DNA of 64,000 nucleotides from Boesenbergia rotunda (GCA_024364735.1 JAGFNQ010000954.1:1088030-1152029), one strand, 5' to 3'; counted from the stretch's first letter, positions 31,575-44,137 are shown. Translations and numbers: made by a program. Notes: generated from the letters alone by a model not told the origin.

Positions 31575-33060
31575 TTGATTAAAAGTAAAAAAGAAATGTT
31601 TGATGATTTTATTATTGCCCAACTGATATTTTTTTAGTTTCCAAAGTAATTCTTAAAATATAATCAGTAGTCAACGCTCTTTTAATTAAAAGTAAAAAAG
31701 AAAGATTCGATGATGGTATTAAAACGGGGTGTCTATTTTATTATTGCCCAACTGATAATTTTTTAGGGTGGGTTTGGTTCGTTTGATTTTTTATTTTTAT
31801 TTTTATTTTTTTAGAAAATCATAGATTATGTTTGGTACGTTTATTTTTCATTTTTGTTTTTCATAGAAAATGTGATTTTTCAGAAAATATTTTTGGTTTA
31901 TATTTTTGAAACCTATTTTCAGAAAAAGATATAGTATTGTTTGGAAAATTAGAGAATGAAATAAAGTCATTTTCTAGAAAATAAAAAAATACGGAAGGAT
32001 TTGGTTTGTTCTATTTTCTATTTTCATTTTTCGACTGTGTTTGGTACGCTTGTTTTTCATTTTTATTTTCTGCAAAAAAAATGTGATTTTTCTAGAAAAC
32101 GTATTTGTTTTGCATTTTTCAGACTTATTTTTCAGAAAAATATATAATATTTTTTGAAAAATTAAAGAATAAAATAAAATTATTCTCCAGAAAATAAGAA
32201 AATATGATTTTTTTAAAAAATAAAAAAAATGAAATAAACCAAACGTTCTCATTTTCTCATTTTCTAGATGATTTTATTTCATTCACTAATTTTTCAGAAA
32301 ATGTTATATAAACACGTTGTCTGGAAAATTGTATTTTCTGTGAAAAATGAAAATGAAAAATAAGTATACCAAACGTAGCCATAATGATTTTTTGAAAAAT
32401 AAAAATAGAATATGAAGCAAACCAAACGTTCCTGTATTTTCTCATTTTCTGAAAAATGAGATTTATTTTATCTTTAATTTTTTAGAAAACGTCATAGTTT
32501 TTTCTGAAAAATAAGTCTGAAAAATATAAACCAAACATATTTTCTGAAAACTTATATTTTTTTAAGAAAAATAAAAAAAAAATAAGCCTACTAAATGGAG
32601 TCTAAGTTTCCCAAGTCATTTTTTAAAAATAATCAGTTGTCAACGCTCTTTTAATTAAAATTAAAAAAGAAATATTTGATGATTGTATTAAAAAGTGGTG
32701 TCTATTTTATTATTGGGCCAACTGATTTTTTTAGTTTCCCAAGTAATTCTTTAAAAAAACTCATTAGTCAATGCTCTTTGATTATAAGTAAAAACTGAAA
32801 TGTTTCATGATTCTATTTAAAAAGGGATTTCTATTTTATTATTACCCAACGGATCTTTTCTTAGTTTCCCAAGTAATTCTTAAAAAAAAACAATACTCAG
32901 TTTTCAACGCTCTTTTGATTAATTGTAAAAAAGAAATGTTTGATGATTCTATTAAAAAGGATTAATGCCTATTTTATTACTGAGCAACTGATCCTTTCTG
33001 AGTTTCACAAGTAAAAATTTTAAAAATACTCAGTTTTTAATTTCATAGTGAATACTATTA
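31575..33060. repeat. Tandem repeats of about 129 bp, about 6 copies, host locus
   Basis: Units begin AACTGAT at about 31621, 31750, 32720, 32848 and 32986, each with TTTCCCAAGTAATTCTT and CAACGCTCTTTTAATTAA. A MITE-like block interrupts at 31766-32603. A partial, diverged unit reappears at 63325-63405, on the other side of Copia-3, so these repeats are the original target locus of Copia-3. AT-rich, no coding. Confidence 0.7.
31766..32603. mobile_element. MITE-like element, AT-rich, imperfect inverted repeats
   Basis: A block inserted within one 129-bp unit. It starts GGGTGGGTTTGGTTCG and ends in the inverted, diverged form CTACTAAATGGAGTC. Inside, GTTTGGTACGTTTATTTTTCATTTT recurs in both orientations (31830, 32035, 32370, 32530), giving a long hairpin. 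Terminal motif and size fit a non-autonomous DNA transposon. I cannot resolve its TSD, so the superfamily is open. Confidence 0.6.
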
Positions 33061-33167
33061 TTAGTGCTAAAGTGTCCTTCTCCACCGCAGATTCCATCAC
33101 GGTTCCCACAGCAACGTGCCCCTTCCATATTCAATGGATCTCTCACCACGATCTTTTTGAGGGGCTC

Positions 33168-33353
33168 TATTAACCAATATTATATTCTCTTTATTATAAA
33201 ATATTTATTTTCTTAATTTTTTATTTATTTTTTAATATTATAATATTTTCATTAGTAATGAGTATTATTTAATTTATTTATTTTCTTACTATTTTAGATG
33301 TTTCAGTATTTATATATTACACACCTCACTAATATAATTATGTATTCTGCTTT
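33168..33353 (+). repeat. Copia-3 5' LTR
   Basis: Matches the split 3' LTR at 59874-60005 plus 63125-63217, including TATTTCAGTATTTATATA near the end. Ends are mutated away from TG...CA, as expected of an old element; boundaries are accurate to a few bases. Confidence 0.65.
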
Positions 33354-33358
33354 TAATA

Positions 33359-33370
33359 TGATATCAGAGC
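33359..33370 (+). promoter_or_regulatory. Copia-3 primer binding site
   Basis: TGATATCAGAGC, one base from the plant initiator tRNA-Met primer site TGGTATCAGAGC, five bases after the LTR end. Confidence 0.8.
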
Positions 33371-33615
33371 AATAAGTTTAACAATAATTTTTTCTTTCTT
33401 CTCTCCACAAATCCTAGCCGCTGCCCACAATGGTCGTCACCGTTGACATCATCAACCGATCTACTTCTCCAGAGAATTCACGTACTTGATATTCAAACTC
33501 TCGTGGTGGTTGTCAGCATACTTCTAATTCAAACTTTGGTCATCCACTGACATGGCAGATTCTGACGATGTCCTATCAGCCGCATCCTCCTGCCCCAGTG
33601 CTGCCTGCACGCCCA

Positions 33616-33620
33616 CCTAC
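33616..33620. repeat. TSD CCTAC of LARD-1, left
   Basis: CCTAC is repeated at 41083-41087. Joining the flanks restores Copia-3 sequence. Confidence 0.95.
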
Positions 33621-34314
33621 TGTCACGCCCCGAGACCCAAGAGCCGCTGATCCAATAGAAAATCGGAAAGCACCTCCCCTGTCCGGCGGACAATTTACAC
33701 ATACACACCACAATATAACAATACCACGCAGTTATATTTGGCCTCAGGCCTCAAAATATATATAGACACGACACAAATGCACAAGACAACTAAGTAAATC
33801 ATATCTGACTGCGGACCGGTCCGACTTACGATGAAACAACCAATACACAAACCTCTTAGGGTACAAAACAACACTCCCAATACATATACAAATCCAATAA
33901 CTGAATATGAAAACATAGACACTACTAAGTACAAAACAAACTTTATTGTCGTGATGGGTAGGGACTGGCTGCTGGGCTCTTCCGACGACTCCAAGTATCT
34001 CAACCTGAAATAAAAATATATGGCAAAGGGGTGAGTCCATAACTCAGCGAATACCCAGCAGATATGCATAGTATGTTATAATAACAATAGGAGTCTACGT
34101 TGATACCGTCTCATATGAACAATAGGAAAGGGTATACTGAAGATACTGAATCGAGATATATACCAGAATCCATCTAGCCTGAAAAGAGGGTAAGAAATAC
34201 CCATGGAACAACCAATAGACATATAATCAGGATAACAAGTCTCCAGTATATGCAATGTCAAACAAGTGCAAGAATCAAGTGCAGCAAACAATGCACGATG
34301 CAAAATATGCACAT

Positions 34315-34646
34315 GGTGCAATGACATGTGTCACCCCTAGTCCCAGTCAGGATCGTCGTCCACAACGTCCGCGTGGGTAGAGACAACCTGTACCCAGTTA
34401 GGACATGGTCCACAACGTCCGCGTGGGTCAGCATGCAATAATGCAAGGATGGTGCATGACCCAAACATATAAAGCACTTTGGTGCAATGACATGTGTCAC
34501 CCCCTAGTCCCAGTCAGGATTGTCGTCCACAACGTCCGCGTGGGTAGAGTTGTGACAACCTGTACCCAGTCAGGACATGGTCCACAAAGTCCGCGTGGGT
34601 CAGCATGCAATAATGTAGAGATGGTGTATGATAGATACACATACCT
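34315..34646. repeat. 166-bp tandem duplication, only in the left LARD-1 LTR
   Basis: The block beginning GGTGCAATGACATGTGTCACC at 34315 recurs at 34481. The right LTR has one copy (about 38917-39060). This and the C-run explain nearly all of the 175-bp length difference. Confidence 0.85.
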
Positions 34647-35408
34647 CCCTCACTAAGTCCCAGTATACTAAGTCTCAGCCTGAATTTCTATAACAGGAAA
34701 TACTGGTGACCTACAAGGTATACTGGCCGAAATCTACAGATTCCTCATGTCAAATGCAAGAGATACATCACGATATCTAAGAATACGTATAGATATGACA
34801 ATATCCGAGACAGTATGGAACTAACAGCATAATAACTCAGGGATAAACAACAAGTATCCAGAACTGGCATAATAAACCGGGATAAACAACAATATCCAGA
34901 ACAGACATAATAACTAGGGATAGCGTAAAATCTTACTGCTATCTATAACATTCTAGGCATAACAAAATGACAATATCAAGATAGATAAGTCCAAGGGTAC
35001 CCGCCTCCAAAAGTGAAGTCCGTATCGATCGAGAGAACCACCCGTCAAAATAATTCGATCAAGCTCCTGTATCAAGGATGTATTTAATTAGCTAGTATAC
35101 AAATGATAGCTAGTTAATTAATCCCCAAACTACACCAGTATTAACCTAATCATTTCTTGTTTAAATGAAAGGTTTCCCATTTACCTCACGTAATAAGATT
35201 AGGTTAAATCCTCAATCGAATCCCACAATTAACTTATTGTTCCTATTGAGCTTAATAACCACAATATTATCTGAACCCAAAAGTCGGATTTTCATCAGAT
35301 CGAGTTCCCAAAACAGAAACCTTATGGCAAGGACAGTAGGTTACATGTGCAAATTCATCATAAACATCAACACACTACAGTTAGATCTTAATTTATAGAA
35401 TCAAGAAC

Positions 35409-35431
35409 CCCCCCCCCCCCCCCCCCCCCCC
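35409..35431. repeat. Poly-C tract
   Basis: Over 20 consecutive C in the left LTR versus about 10 in the right LTR (39845-39855). A length-variable homopolymer. Confidence 0.95.
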
Positions 35432-36655
35432 TCTTAAGGTCAGAGTGTATAGCAAAATGAAGAAATCCAACACAGCTTTAATCCCAATCCCATTCCCAAT
35501 TCGAACAGAATCCATTACAACAAATCATCTTGTAATTACCATATACCTTGATCAATCCCTTATTCTCCTTCTCTATTAGTGGACCTCAGCAAGGAATAGA
35601 GGCCGATAACAACAGTTGACCGAATGCTGAGCTGCAACACAAGTTGTAATTGATCATTCATTCCAAAACAACAGAACTAACCTGCTACATGAATCCATAG
35701 CCTAATATATAGCTCATTTAATATAAGATGGAATCATGGGTCACATATTCACTGAGCTTACCTCACACACGGTCGCCCAAATTTCCAACCTCACACAACA
35801 AAATCGCTGCAAGAAGGTGCTGAGCAACCTCAAACTGCCTCCTAGCAAGATCAATTTAAGGAGCTCACGGCAGGGGGTCTTCCAACAGCCCCAAGCAGAA
35901 CCACACCGTAAGTTGAGCAAGGAGCAAGCAATGAAAACCCAAATCCAAGATCGAACTGGTTCTGCCACCACACACAAGAATTCGATTCATACTCAACCTC
36001 AACTCCAATTATTGTATACTCGATTGTGTTAGCTAGAGGAACCTTACCCACGTTGCTACCGGCGTCGCTCCCTTGAACGAAGACCAACCATTGATCGGCG
36101 ATGAATCGGCTCTCGAGTTCTGGCTAAGTGAACTCTAGCTCACCTCCGGTGGGGCTCCGACCGCGCGAGGATGTCGTCGGCCGACTTGACCACGGCTGTG
36201 CCCCAAAACGCCTGTGGCGAATCCCTATCTCCCGCTCGCGAGGTGATTTGGAAGTTGAGGAAGTCGGAACCCAGTCGCTCGCCAGACCCCAAGGCTGTGA
36301 CTCGCCGGAGTGGTGGATCAGGCAGTGCTCGTGGTGGTGGCGGGTTCGATCGGCAGGGAAGAAGACACAAGCGATGAGCCCGAGCCCAAGCCCTAACAGT
36401 CCCTTTATACTCGTCCTTTTTCATTTTAGTCCACCAAGTTTTTAGCCAAATCGCAAGCATGCCCTTAGTTTTGAGTTTTTAGCAGTTAACCCCCTCTAAA
36501 TTCTGCTCTATTGTATCCAGACCCTTGATAAGTTTTAGATTTTTACAATAAAGCCCCTTGGCCTTCTCTTGTAGGGTCGGAAGCCCTAGACTCAATCCGG
36601 AAAAAAAATCTCGAAAAATTTTCTGGTTCAGATTTTCGAATCACCGTATTTTACA

Positions 36656-38222
36656 TTCTCCCCCACTAATAAAAATTTGGTCCCCAAATTTCACCATTCC
36701 TCATACGGCACACAACAGCAGCTAAACAGGTCTGTACTCATCATGAGTAATTACTTCGTCTGATACCCTAAGGTTACACTGCTACAGAACAACTGGAGTT
36801 ATCGACCCAGAGATTATCATCCGAAAAATAGATACACTCGGATAACCCTTTAATCATCACAACTATCCAGGACACTCAATCCTAAGATCACTGGCACCAA
36901 GTCTATATTCCGTTCCTCAAACGTAAAACGTTCAAATTCATGCGAATCACATCCTCAAGCCAATAACATCCTCCAAAACATTACAAGTCATATATACGTA
37001 TATATACATTCTCCAATAGACTATCAGAAGATAACATATAATTTTAAAGATTGTGCCAATATGTCGTATCATATGCTACAGCCATAACAAACTTCCAAAC
37101 CATCAACCACAAAAAAATCATTTATTCACCTAATGATCCATCAAAAAGCTACAAATCCGATAAGTCCATGTCCACTAATTGAATCCTCAAAATACAACAC
37201 ATCATAGAGATTCATCCATCTCATCCACCTCTCAACACCAACACGAAGTCCCACGTACAACCTTACATCCGTGAACTAATAAATCCACGATAGGGTAAAT
37301 AACCGAAGTTCAGTGGACATCTTTGACCTCCTGATTAATGTCCAATATCTCACCGACAGGTAAAGATATAGCTACTCCACATTCTCCGCACCCTAACGGT
37401 CATACATCCCGATGCACCATCGAGATTATCATACCATCTACACTCAATCTATGAGTTAAGATCCCTCATAGAATAACATAGCAACTAGCGAGTCACACGA
37501 CCGTCGACTCGTAATCCAATACAGTCCAAATCCTCTATCACATGTACCTTCTAGGTCAACTACAAGTACAAGTGATCCATGGTCAAAGTCCCCAGGAACA
37601 GATTGTATCAATCCTCTACTATCATAATAATATTGCTACTGCACCTATGCATCAATACAATCATGTACTCAAACATACATCTAGCTTATCTGTCAATATA
37701 CCACATAAGAAACTTGTAGCTCCATGAGCTACTGTGAATTGCTCCAATAACATGAGAGAAGTTCTAACTATACATAAATATACAGGAATAACCACCTGAC
37801 CCAATGACATTAAAGAATTTCTAACCATACCTAAATATACAGGAATGGTAGCATGATACAATAACATGTGAGAATTTCTAAATCATACCTAAATATACAA
37901 GTATAGTAACATGATCCAGTAACATGAGAGAACTACTAACCATACCTAAATATACAAGAGTGGTAACATGATCCAATAACATGTGAGAATTTCTAAATCC
38001 TACCTAACCAGGATAATGGCTACAAGAGATGAGAAGAAATACCTGTCGCCTGAAGAAGTCCCATCGCCAAGTCCCAGACAACCACATCGAGAAAAATACT
38101 CCGAACAAATCCGACAAGACTCGTAAAACAAGTAGGCATCGCAAACCTACGTTCTGTTAGACACCGAAAATCCACAAGTCCTCAAGGTATCCGACAACCT
38201 GAGCTCTGATACCAAAATAAAT
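36656..38222 (-). other. LARD-1 internal region
   Basis: 1567 bp without a credible ORF. It holds a polypurine tract at 36656-36667, a primer site near 38200-38213, and five tandem copies of a 58-bp unit (ACCTAAATATACAGGAATGG type, 37735-38012). Sequence identity with known elements cannot be tested here. Confidence 0.85.
37735..38012. repeat. 58-bp tandem repeat, about 5 copies
   Basis: Units share CCATACCTAAATATACA and CCAATAACATGTGAGAA and start near 37741, 37800, 37858, 37917 and 37975. Confidence 0.8.
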
Positions 38223-41082
38223 TGTCACACCCCGAGATCCAAGAGCCGCTGATCCAATAGAAAATCGGACAGCACCTCCCCTGTCCGGCGGACAATTTAC
38301 ACATACACACCACAATATAACAATACCACGCAGTTATATTTGGCCTCAGGCCTCAAAATATATATAGACATGACACAAATGCACAAGACAACTAAGTAAA
38401 TCATACCTGACTACGGATCGGTCCGACTTACGATGAAACAACCAATACACAAACCCCTTAGGGTACAAAACAACACTCCCAAGACATATACAAATCCAAT
38501 AACTGAATATGAAAACATAGACACTACTAAGTACAAACCAAACTTTATTGTCGCGATGGGTAGGGACTGGCTGCTGGGCTCTTCCGACGACTCCAAGTAT
38601 CTCAACTTGAAATAAAAATATATGGCAACGGGGTGAGTTCATAACTCAGCGAATACCCAGCAGATATGCATAGTATGTTATAATAACAATAGGAGTCTAC
38701 GCTGATACCGTCTCATATGAACAATAGGAAAGGGTATACTGAAGATACTGAATCAAGATACATACCAGAATCCATCAAGCCTGAAATGAGGGTAAGAAAT
38801 ACCCATGGAACAACCAATAGACATATAATCAGGATAACAAGTCTCCAGTATATGCAATGTCAAACAAGTGCAAGAATCAAGTGCAGCAAACAATGCACGA
38901 TGCAAAATATGCACATGGTGCAATGACATGTGTCACCCCCTAGTCCCAGTCAGGATCGTCATCCACAACGTCCGCGTGGGTAGAGCTGTGACAACCTGTA
39001 CCCAGTCAGGACATGGTCCACAAAGTCCGCGTGGGTCAGCATGCAATAATGTAGAGATGGTGTATGATAGATACACATACCTCCCTCACTAAGTCCTCAG
39101 TATACTAAGTCTCAGCCTGAATTTCTATAACAGGAAATACTGGTGACCTACAAGGTATACTGGCCGAAATCTACAGATTCCTCATGTCAAATGCAAGAGA
39201 TACATCACGATATCTAAGAATACGTATAGATATGACAATATCCGAGACAGTATGGAACTAACAGCATAATAACTCAGGGATAAACAACAAGTATCCAGAA
39301 CTGGCATAATAAACCGGGATAAACAACAATATCCAGAACAGACATAATAACTAGGGATAGCGTAAAATCTTACTGCTATCTATAACATTCTAGGCATAAC
39401 AAAATGACAATATCAAGATAGATAAGTCCAAGGGTACCCGCCTCCAAAAGTGAAGTCCGTATCGATCGAGAGAACCACCCGTCAAAATAATTCGATCAAG
39501 CTCCTGTATCAAGGATGTATTTAATTAGCTAGTATACAAATGATAGCAAGTTAATTAATCCCCAAACTACACCAGTATTAACCTAATCATTTCTTGTTTA
39601 AATGAAAGGTTTCCCATTTACCTCACGTAATAAGATTAGGTTAAATCCTCAATCGAATCCCACAATTAACTTATTGTTCCTATTGAGCTTAATAACCACA
39701 ATATTATCTGAACCCAAAAGTCGGATTTTCATCAGATCGAGTTCCCAAAACAGAAACCTTATGGCAAGGACAGTAGGTTACATGTGCAAATTCATCATAA
39801 ACATCAACACACTACAGTTAGATCTTAATTTATAGAATCAAGAACCCCCCCCCCTCCTCTTAAGGTCAGAGTGTATAGCAAAATGAAGAAATCCAACACA
39901 GCTTTAATCCCAATCCCATTCCCAATTCGAACAGAATCCATTACAACAAATCATCTTGTAATTACTCATATACCTTGATCAATCCCTTATTCTCCTTCTC
40001 TATTAGTGGACCTCAGCAAGGAATAGAGGCCGATAACAACAGTTGACCGAATGCTGAGCTGCAACACAAGCTGTAATTGATCATTCATTCCAAAACAACA
40101 GAACTAACCTGCTACATGAATCCATAGCCTAATATATAGCTCATTTAATATAAGATGGAATCATGGGTCACATATTCACTGAGCTTACCTCACACACGGT
40201 CGCCCAAATTTCCAACCTCACACAACAAAATCGCTGCAAGAAGGTGCTGAGCAACCTCAAACTGCCTCCTAGCAATATCAATTTAAGGAGCTCACGGCAG
40301 GGGGTCTTCCACAGCCCCAAGCAGAACCACACCGTAAGTTGAGCAAGGAGCAAGCAATGAAAACCCAAATCCAAGATCGAACTGGTTCTGCCACCACACA
40401 CAAGAATTCGATTCATACTCAACCTCAACTCCAATTATTGTATACTCGATTGTGTTAGCTAGAGGAAGCCTTACCCACGTTGCTACCGGCGTCGCTCCCT
40501 TGAACGAAGACCAACCATTGATCGGCGATGAATCGACTCTCGAGTTCTTGGCTAAGTGAACTCTAGCTCACCTCCGGTGGGGCTCCGATCGCGCGAGGAT
40601 GTTGTCGGCCGACTTGACCACGGCTGTGCCCCAAAACGCCTGTGGCGAATCCCTATCTCCCGCTCGCGAGGTGATTTGGAAGTCGAGGAAGTCGGAACCC
40701 AGTCGCTCGCCAGACCCCAAGGCTGTGACTCGCCGGAGTGGTGGATCAGGCAGTGCTCGTGGTGGTGGCGGGTTCGATCGGCAGGGAAGAAGACACAAGC
40801 GATGAGCCCGAGCCCAAGCCCTAACAGTCCCTTTATACTCGTCCTTTTTCATTTTAGTCCACCAAGTTTTTAGCCAAATCGCAAGCATGCCCTTAGTTTT
40901 GAGTTTTTAGCAGTTAACCCCCTCTAAATTCTGCTCTATTGTATCCAAACCCTTGATAAGTTTTAGATTTTTACAATAAAGCCCCTTGGCCTTCTCTTGT
41001 AGGGTCGGAAGCCCTAGACTCAATCCGGAAAAAAATCTCGAAAAATTTTCTGGTTCGGATTTCCGAATCACCGTATTTTACA
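38223..41082 (-). repeat. LARD-1 5' LTR (right copy, 2860 bp)
   Basis: Partner of 33621-36655. It starts at TGTCACACCCCG on the plus strand and ends TTTTACA at 41082. The primer site lies just left of it. Confidence 0.95.
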
Positions 41083-41087
41083 CCTAC
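41083..41087. repeat. TSD CCTAC of LARD-1, right
   Basis: Exact repeat of 33616-33620. Confidence 0.95.
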
Positions 41088-42300
41088 AAAGACGGTTGTG
41101 TCCGATTCCAATCGCTATCTTGAGCGTTGCCAAATCTATAGTGTCATAGGTTACTCTACTCGCCAATGCGGCCATATGTCTACCTCGATGCTAGCCTTAC
41201 TTCTGCCGGCTCCATCGCGTGCTCCATGTCTCGCATATAGTACTATGTGTACTCACACTGCCGTTCATTTTACCCCTCGATATGATCCTTAGGAATGGAT
41301 GGTTAACTTTGGTGCCTCTCATCATGACACTATTGATCTTGCTACAAGCTTTCGTTGCATGAGCCTTACTCTGGGAACCATAGTGTTATTATTGGCGATA
41401 TTTTTGGACTACCTATTACTCATATTGGTTCTTTCTCTTTCTCAATTTCATATTTACCTTTAGTTTTCTCCAATATGTTTTATATGTGGCCTCCATGTCA
41501 AAAAAAATTTGATTTCTATCGCATCACTTTGTGCTACTAATCCCATTATATTTCTTTCTGATTCTTATTTTCAAGTGTTGGATCATCATATGAGGGCAAT
41601 ACTAGTCAGCGAAGCCCATTGAGATGGTGTCTATTACTGGCTAAAATCTGCATCTAAGCTTTCGTTTGTTTCCACCCTTTTTTGCATTTGTCTCGTCGTC
41701 TCTGTCGTTATGGCATAATCGTTTAGGTCACCCGTCATTAGGTATTTTATAGCAGCCTTTGTCTTTCTTGGGTCTTTCATTTTCTACAGATATTTTGTCT
41801 AATTTTTCTTGCATTTCATGCAATATTAATAAAAATTATAAGTTGTCTTTTCATAAATCTAGTATTTCGTCTCATGCTCTTATGGATATTATCTTTTCTA
41901 ATGTATGGATATCTCCTGTTTCGTCATTTGATGAGCTAAGATATTATGTTATCTTCATTGATCATTTAACAAAGTATATATGACTTTATCCTCTTCGTAA
42001 AAAATCAAATGTATACTCTACCTTTATTGCATACAAATCTCTTATTGAAAATTGATTCTCAATGACTATCAAAACACTCTTTACTGACAATGGAGGTAAA
42101 TTCTTAGCTCTTCGCTCTTCTATTACTGCTCATGGTATCAGTCACCTTACTACTCCTCCGCACACTCCTGAACACAATGGATACTCTGAACGATATCACT
42201 GTCATATAGTGAAAACTGGTCTTACTCGGTTGAACAGAGCTTCTATTCCACTCACTTTCTGGCATGTTGCCTTTGCTAGTACAACCTATTTTGAATAACA
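41088..42300 (+). pseudogene. Copia-3 nucleocapsid, protease and integrase remnant
   Basis: Plus-strand segments occur in order with several stops. First is a zinc knuckle, CQIYSVIGYSTRQCG near 41128 (second Cys and the His both changed to Tyr). Then a protease active site, WMVNFGASHHDT near 41296, where the catalytic Asp is Asn. Then integrase: FSNVWISPVSSFDELRYYVIFIDHL, TDNGGKF and HNGYSERY. The first catalytic Asp appears lost, while the later Asp and Glu remain. These domains would have cut, processed and inserted the element. It is dead from many lesions. The upstream gag is mostly deleted. Confidence 0.8.
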
Positions 42301-42790
42301 ACATGCCTAAGGCCGGTCTTTCCCACGTCTCCTCCTTTGGAAAATTATTCACCACTACTCCTGATCTTTCAAAGCTTGGTGTCTGTCTTAAGGTGTTTGT
42401 GATTTCCGTGGTTGCGCCTCTACTCTTGTCACAAGTTTGATCCCAAGTCAAATTCTATCACTCAAAGTGCCTTTTCTGTGCTACGATCTCACTCTCAAAA
42501 AATTTTTTGTATCTAGTCATGTGAAATTTGTGCAGTATATTTTCCATTTGCTGTCTCCTCCTAGGGTTCTATAGTAATAGACACTGACTCAAAGCTTTCT
42601 GCTGCACTAGTCCTCTCATGGGACCCTCCAACACCGGTGTCGCAACCTAGCACCAGTTGCAGCCGCCCGCAACTAACTCCTTCACCACTGCTATCGCCGT
42701 CGCCTGTTGTCGAGCCATCCATGCTGTCTAGTAGTGCCCGACCTTCTAGCCCATCGCCTGTCTCTTCCCCTCCCTCTCCTCCTCGCGCTT
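42301..42790 (+). other. Copia-3 linker between integrase and reverse transcriptase
   Basis: Frameshifted remnant, with a Pro/Ser-rich segment near 42640-42790 (SRPQLTPSPLLSPSP) typical of the variable linker in plant copia Pol. Confidence 0.6.
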
Positions 42791-43300
42791 CCCTAAATCA
42801 GTATCCATGCAAACTCATTCTAAAAATGCCATTTACAAACCTAACCTAAAGTATATCCTTCATACTAGCCTTTTACAGCCTTGTGAACCATTATATGTCA
42901 CGCAATCACTCAAAGATCCGAATTGGGTAAAGGTCATACACAAAGAGTATGATGCTCTTATCCATAATCAAACTTGGACTCTTGTCCTACCTTCGTCAGA
43001 TCAGAATCTTATGGGTAACAGATGGGTGTTTCTCATTAAGCACAACCCTAAATCAGTATCCATGCAAACTTATTCTAAAAATGTCATTTACAAACCTAAC
43101 ATAAAGTATATCTTTCATACTAGCCTTTCACAGCCTTGTGAACCATTATATGTCACACAATCACTCAAAGATCCGAATTGGGTAAAGGTCATACACAAAG
43201 AGTATGATGCTCTTATCCATAATCAAACTTGGACTCTTGTCCCACCTTCGTCAGATCAGAATCTTATGGGTAACAGATGGGTGTTTCTCATTAAGCACAA
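42791..43300 (+). repeat. 255-bp in-frame tandem duplication in Copia-3 reverse transcriptase
   Basis: Copies start at 42791 and 43046, each beginning CCCTAAATCAGTATCCATGC. They differ by scattered base changes only, so duplication came after the element integrated or shortly before. Confidence 0.9.
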
Positions 43301-43474
43301 TCCTAATGGCTCTGTTGATCGGTATAAGGCTCTCCTTGTTGCTAAGGACTTTTATCAGTGTCCTGGTATTGACTTTCATGATACATTCAAACTTGTTATT
43401 AACTCGGTAATCATTCACATTGTTCTTAGTTTGGCTATGAATCGGGGGTGGTGTCTTCGCCAACTTGATGTCAA

Positions 43475-43479
43475 CAATG
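43475..43479. repeat. TSD CAATG of Copia-2, left
   Basis: CAATG at 43475-43479 and 58674-58678. Removing one copy and the element joins LDVNNV to FFNGRLIK in one frame. Confidence 0.97.
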
Positions 43480-43589
43480 TGTTCATGCAGGAAGCACCTA
43501 AGTCAAACCTGTATTTTGATAATGGCAAAGGGTTCAGAAGTTAAGGTGTTAATGTGATCTAACAAACTTACTGAGTGTGCAGAAAAAAT

Positions 43590-43800
43590 CCTAGGTACAC
43601 TGGGCAAGAAGTCCTGGCAAAGGGCTGGGCAAGAAGTCCTGGTCAAGGACTGGGCAAGAAGACCTGACCGAAAGTTGGGCAAAGAAGTCCTGGTCGAGGA
43701 CTGAGCAAGAAGTCTTGGCAAAGGGCTGGGCACCGAAGACCTGACCGGAAGTTGGGCAAGAAGTCCTGGTCGCGGGCTGGGCACGAAGACCTGATCGGGT
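43590..43800 (+). repeat. U3 tandem repeats in Copia-2 LTR
   Basis: Repeated GGGCAAGAAGTCCTGG / GGACTGGGC units. These are a diverged version of the stem-loop arrays in Copia-1 and S5, also at 57525-57725. Confidence 0.75.
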
Positions 43801-44132
43801 GGATTGGGCAAAAGTCCAACCGGAGGAGCCGGTTGGCAAAAGGTAAACTCTCCTGAGAGGAGTAGGTGAGGACACATTCCCCGTGCGAGGGAACAGTAGG
43901 CGTCGGTTCGACCTAGGGTTCCATTTGGGAGACCCAAAGTCAGAACCAAGACAGCTTAGGCTGTAAATAATGGCTAACATGTTTGCTTCTTTTTGTTTTG
44001 GAACTAACCTTGGTTGCAGGGATCGAAGGAATGAGTTTCTGCAGCTGAGGCGCCTCAATGGAGTAAGGCGCCTACCTGAGGCTAGGCGCTCGGATGGATA
44101 CGGGCGCCCCAGTTGAAGGCTAAACCAAAGCA

Positions 44133-44137
44133 AGCGA
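44133..44137. repeat. TSD AGCGA of solo LTR S3, left
   Basis: AGCGA at 44133-44137 and 48123-48127. In the 3' LTR of Copia-2 there is one copy at the same place (AAGCAAGCGAAGC). Confidence 0.97.

Larger units (their letters stand above)
33621..36655 (-). repeat. LARD-1 3' LTR (left copy, 3035 bp)
   Basis: Matches 38223-41082 with few substitutions. It carries an extra 166-bp tandem duplication (34315-34646) and a longer C-run (35409-35431). TATA-like GAGTATAAAGGGAC (minus) near 36400-36412. Short ORFs on both strands are non-coding. Confidence 0.95.
33621..41082 (-). mobile_element. LARD-1: non-autonomous LTR retrotransposon with about 3-kb LTRs
   Basis: Two very similar LTRs (33621-36655, 3035 bp; 38223-41082, 2860 bp) flank an internal region of only 1567 bp. 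Termini on the minus strand are TGTAAAATACGG...GTGTGACA. The minus-strand order shows a primer site (TGGTATCAGAGCTC, about 38200-38213) next to the right LTR and a polypurine tract (AGTGGGGGAGAA, 36656-36667) next to the left. No gag or pol ORF exists, so it depended on another element. Termini and polypurine tract resemble Del/Tekay-type gypsy elements (inference). TSD CCTAC is exact. Confidence 0.93.
42791..43479 (+). pseudogene. Copia-3 reverse transcriptase N-terminal part, internally duplicated
   Basis: Reverse transcriptase, which copies element RNA to DNA. The frame is open for over 200 codons and has a 255-bp in-frame tandem duplication: SLKDPNWVKVIHKEYDALIHNQTW occurs twice, with NRWVFLIKH after each. 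The second copy leads into the usual downstream motif VDRYKALLVAKDF and then LRQLDVNN. The gene is cut at 43479 by Copia-2 and resumes at 58679. The TSD CAATG lies in the middle of this coding stretch. Confidence 0.88.

Noticed and set aside
36128..40873. 105-aa ORFs in both LARD-1 LTRs
   Set aside because: Conserved only because the LTRs are near-identical. Opposite strand also open, GC-rich leader, no domain seen.
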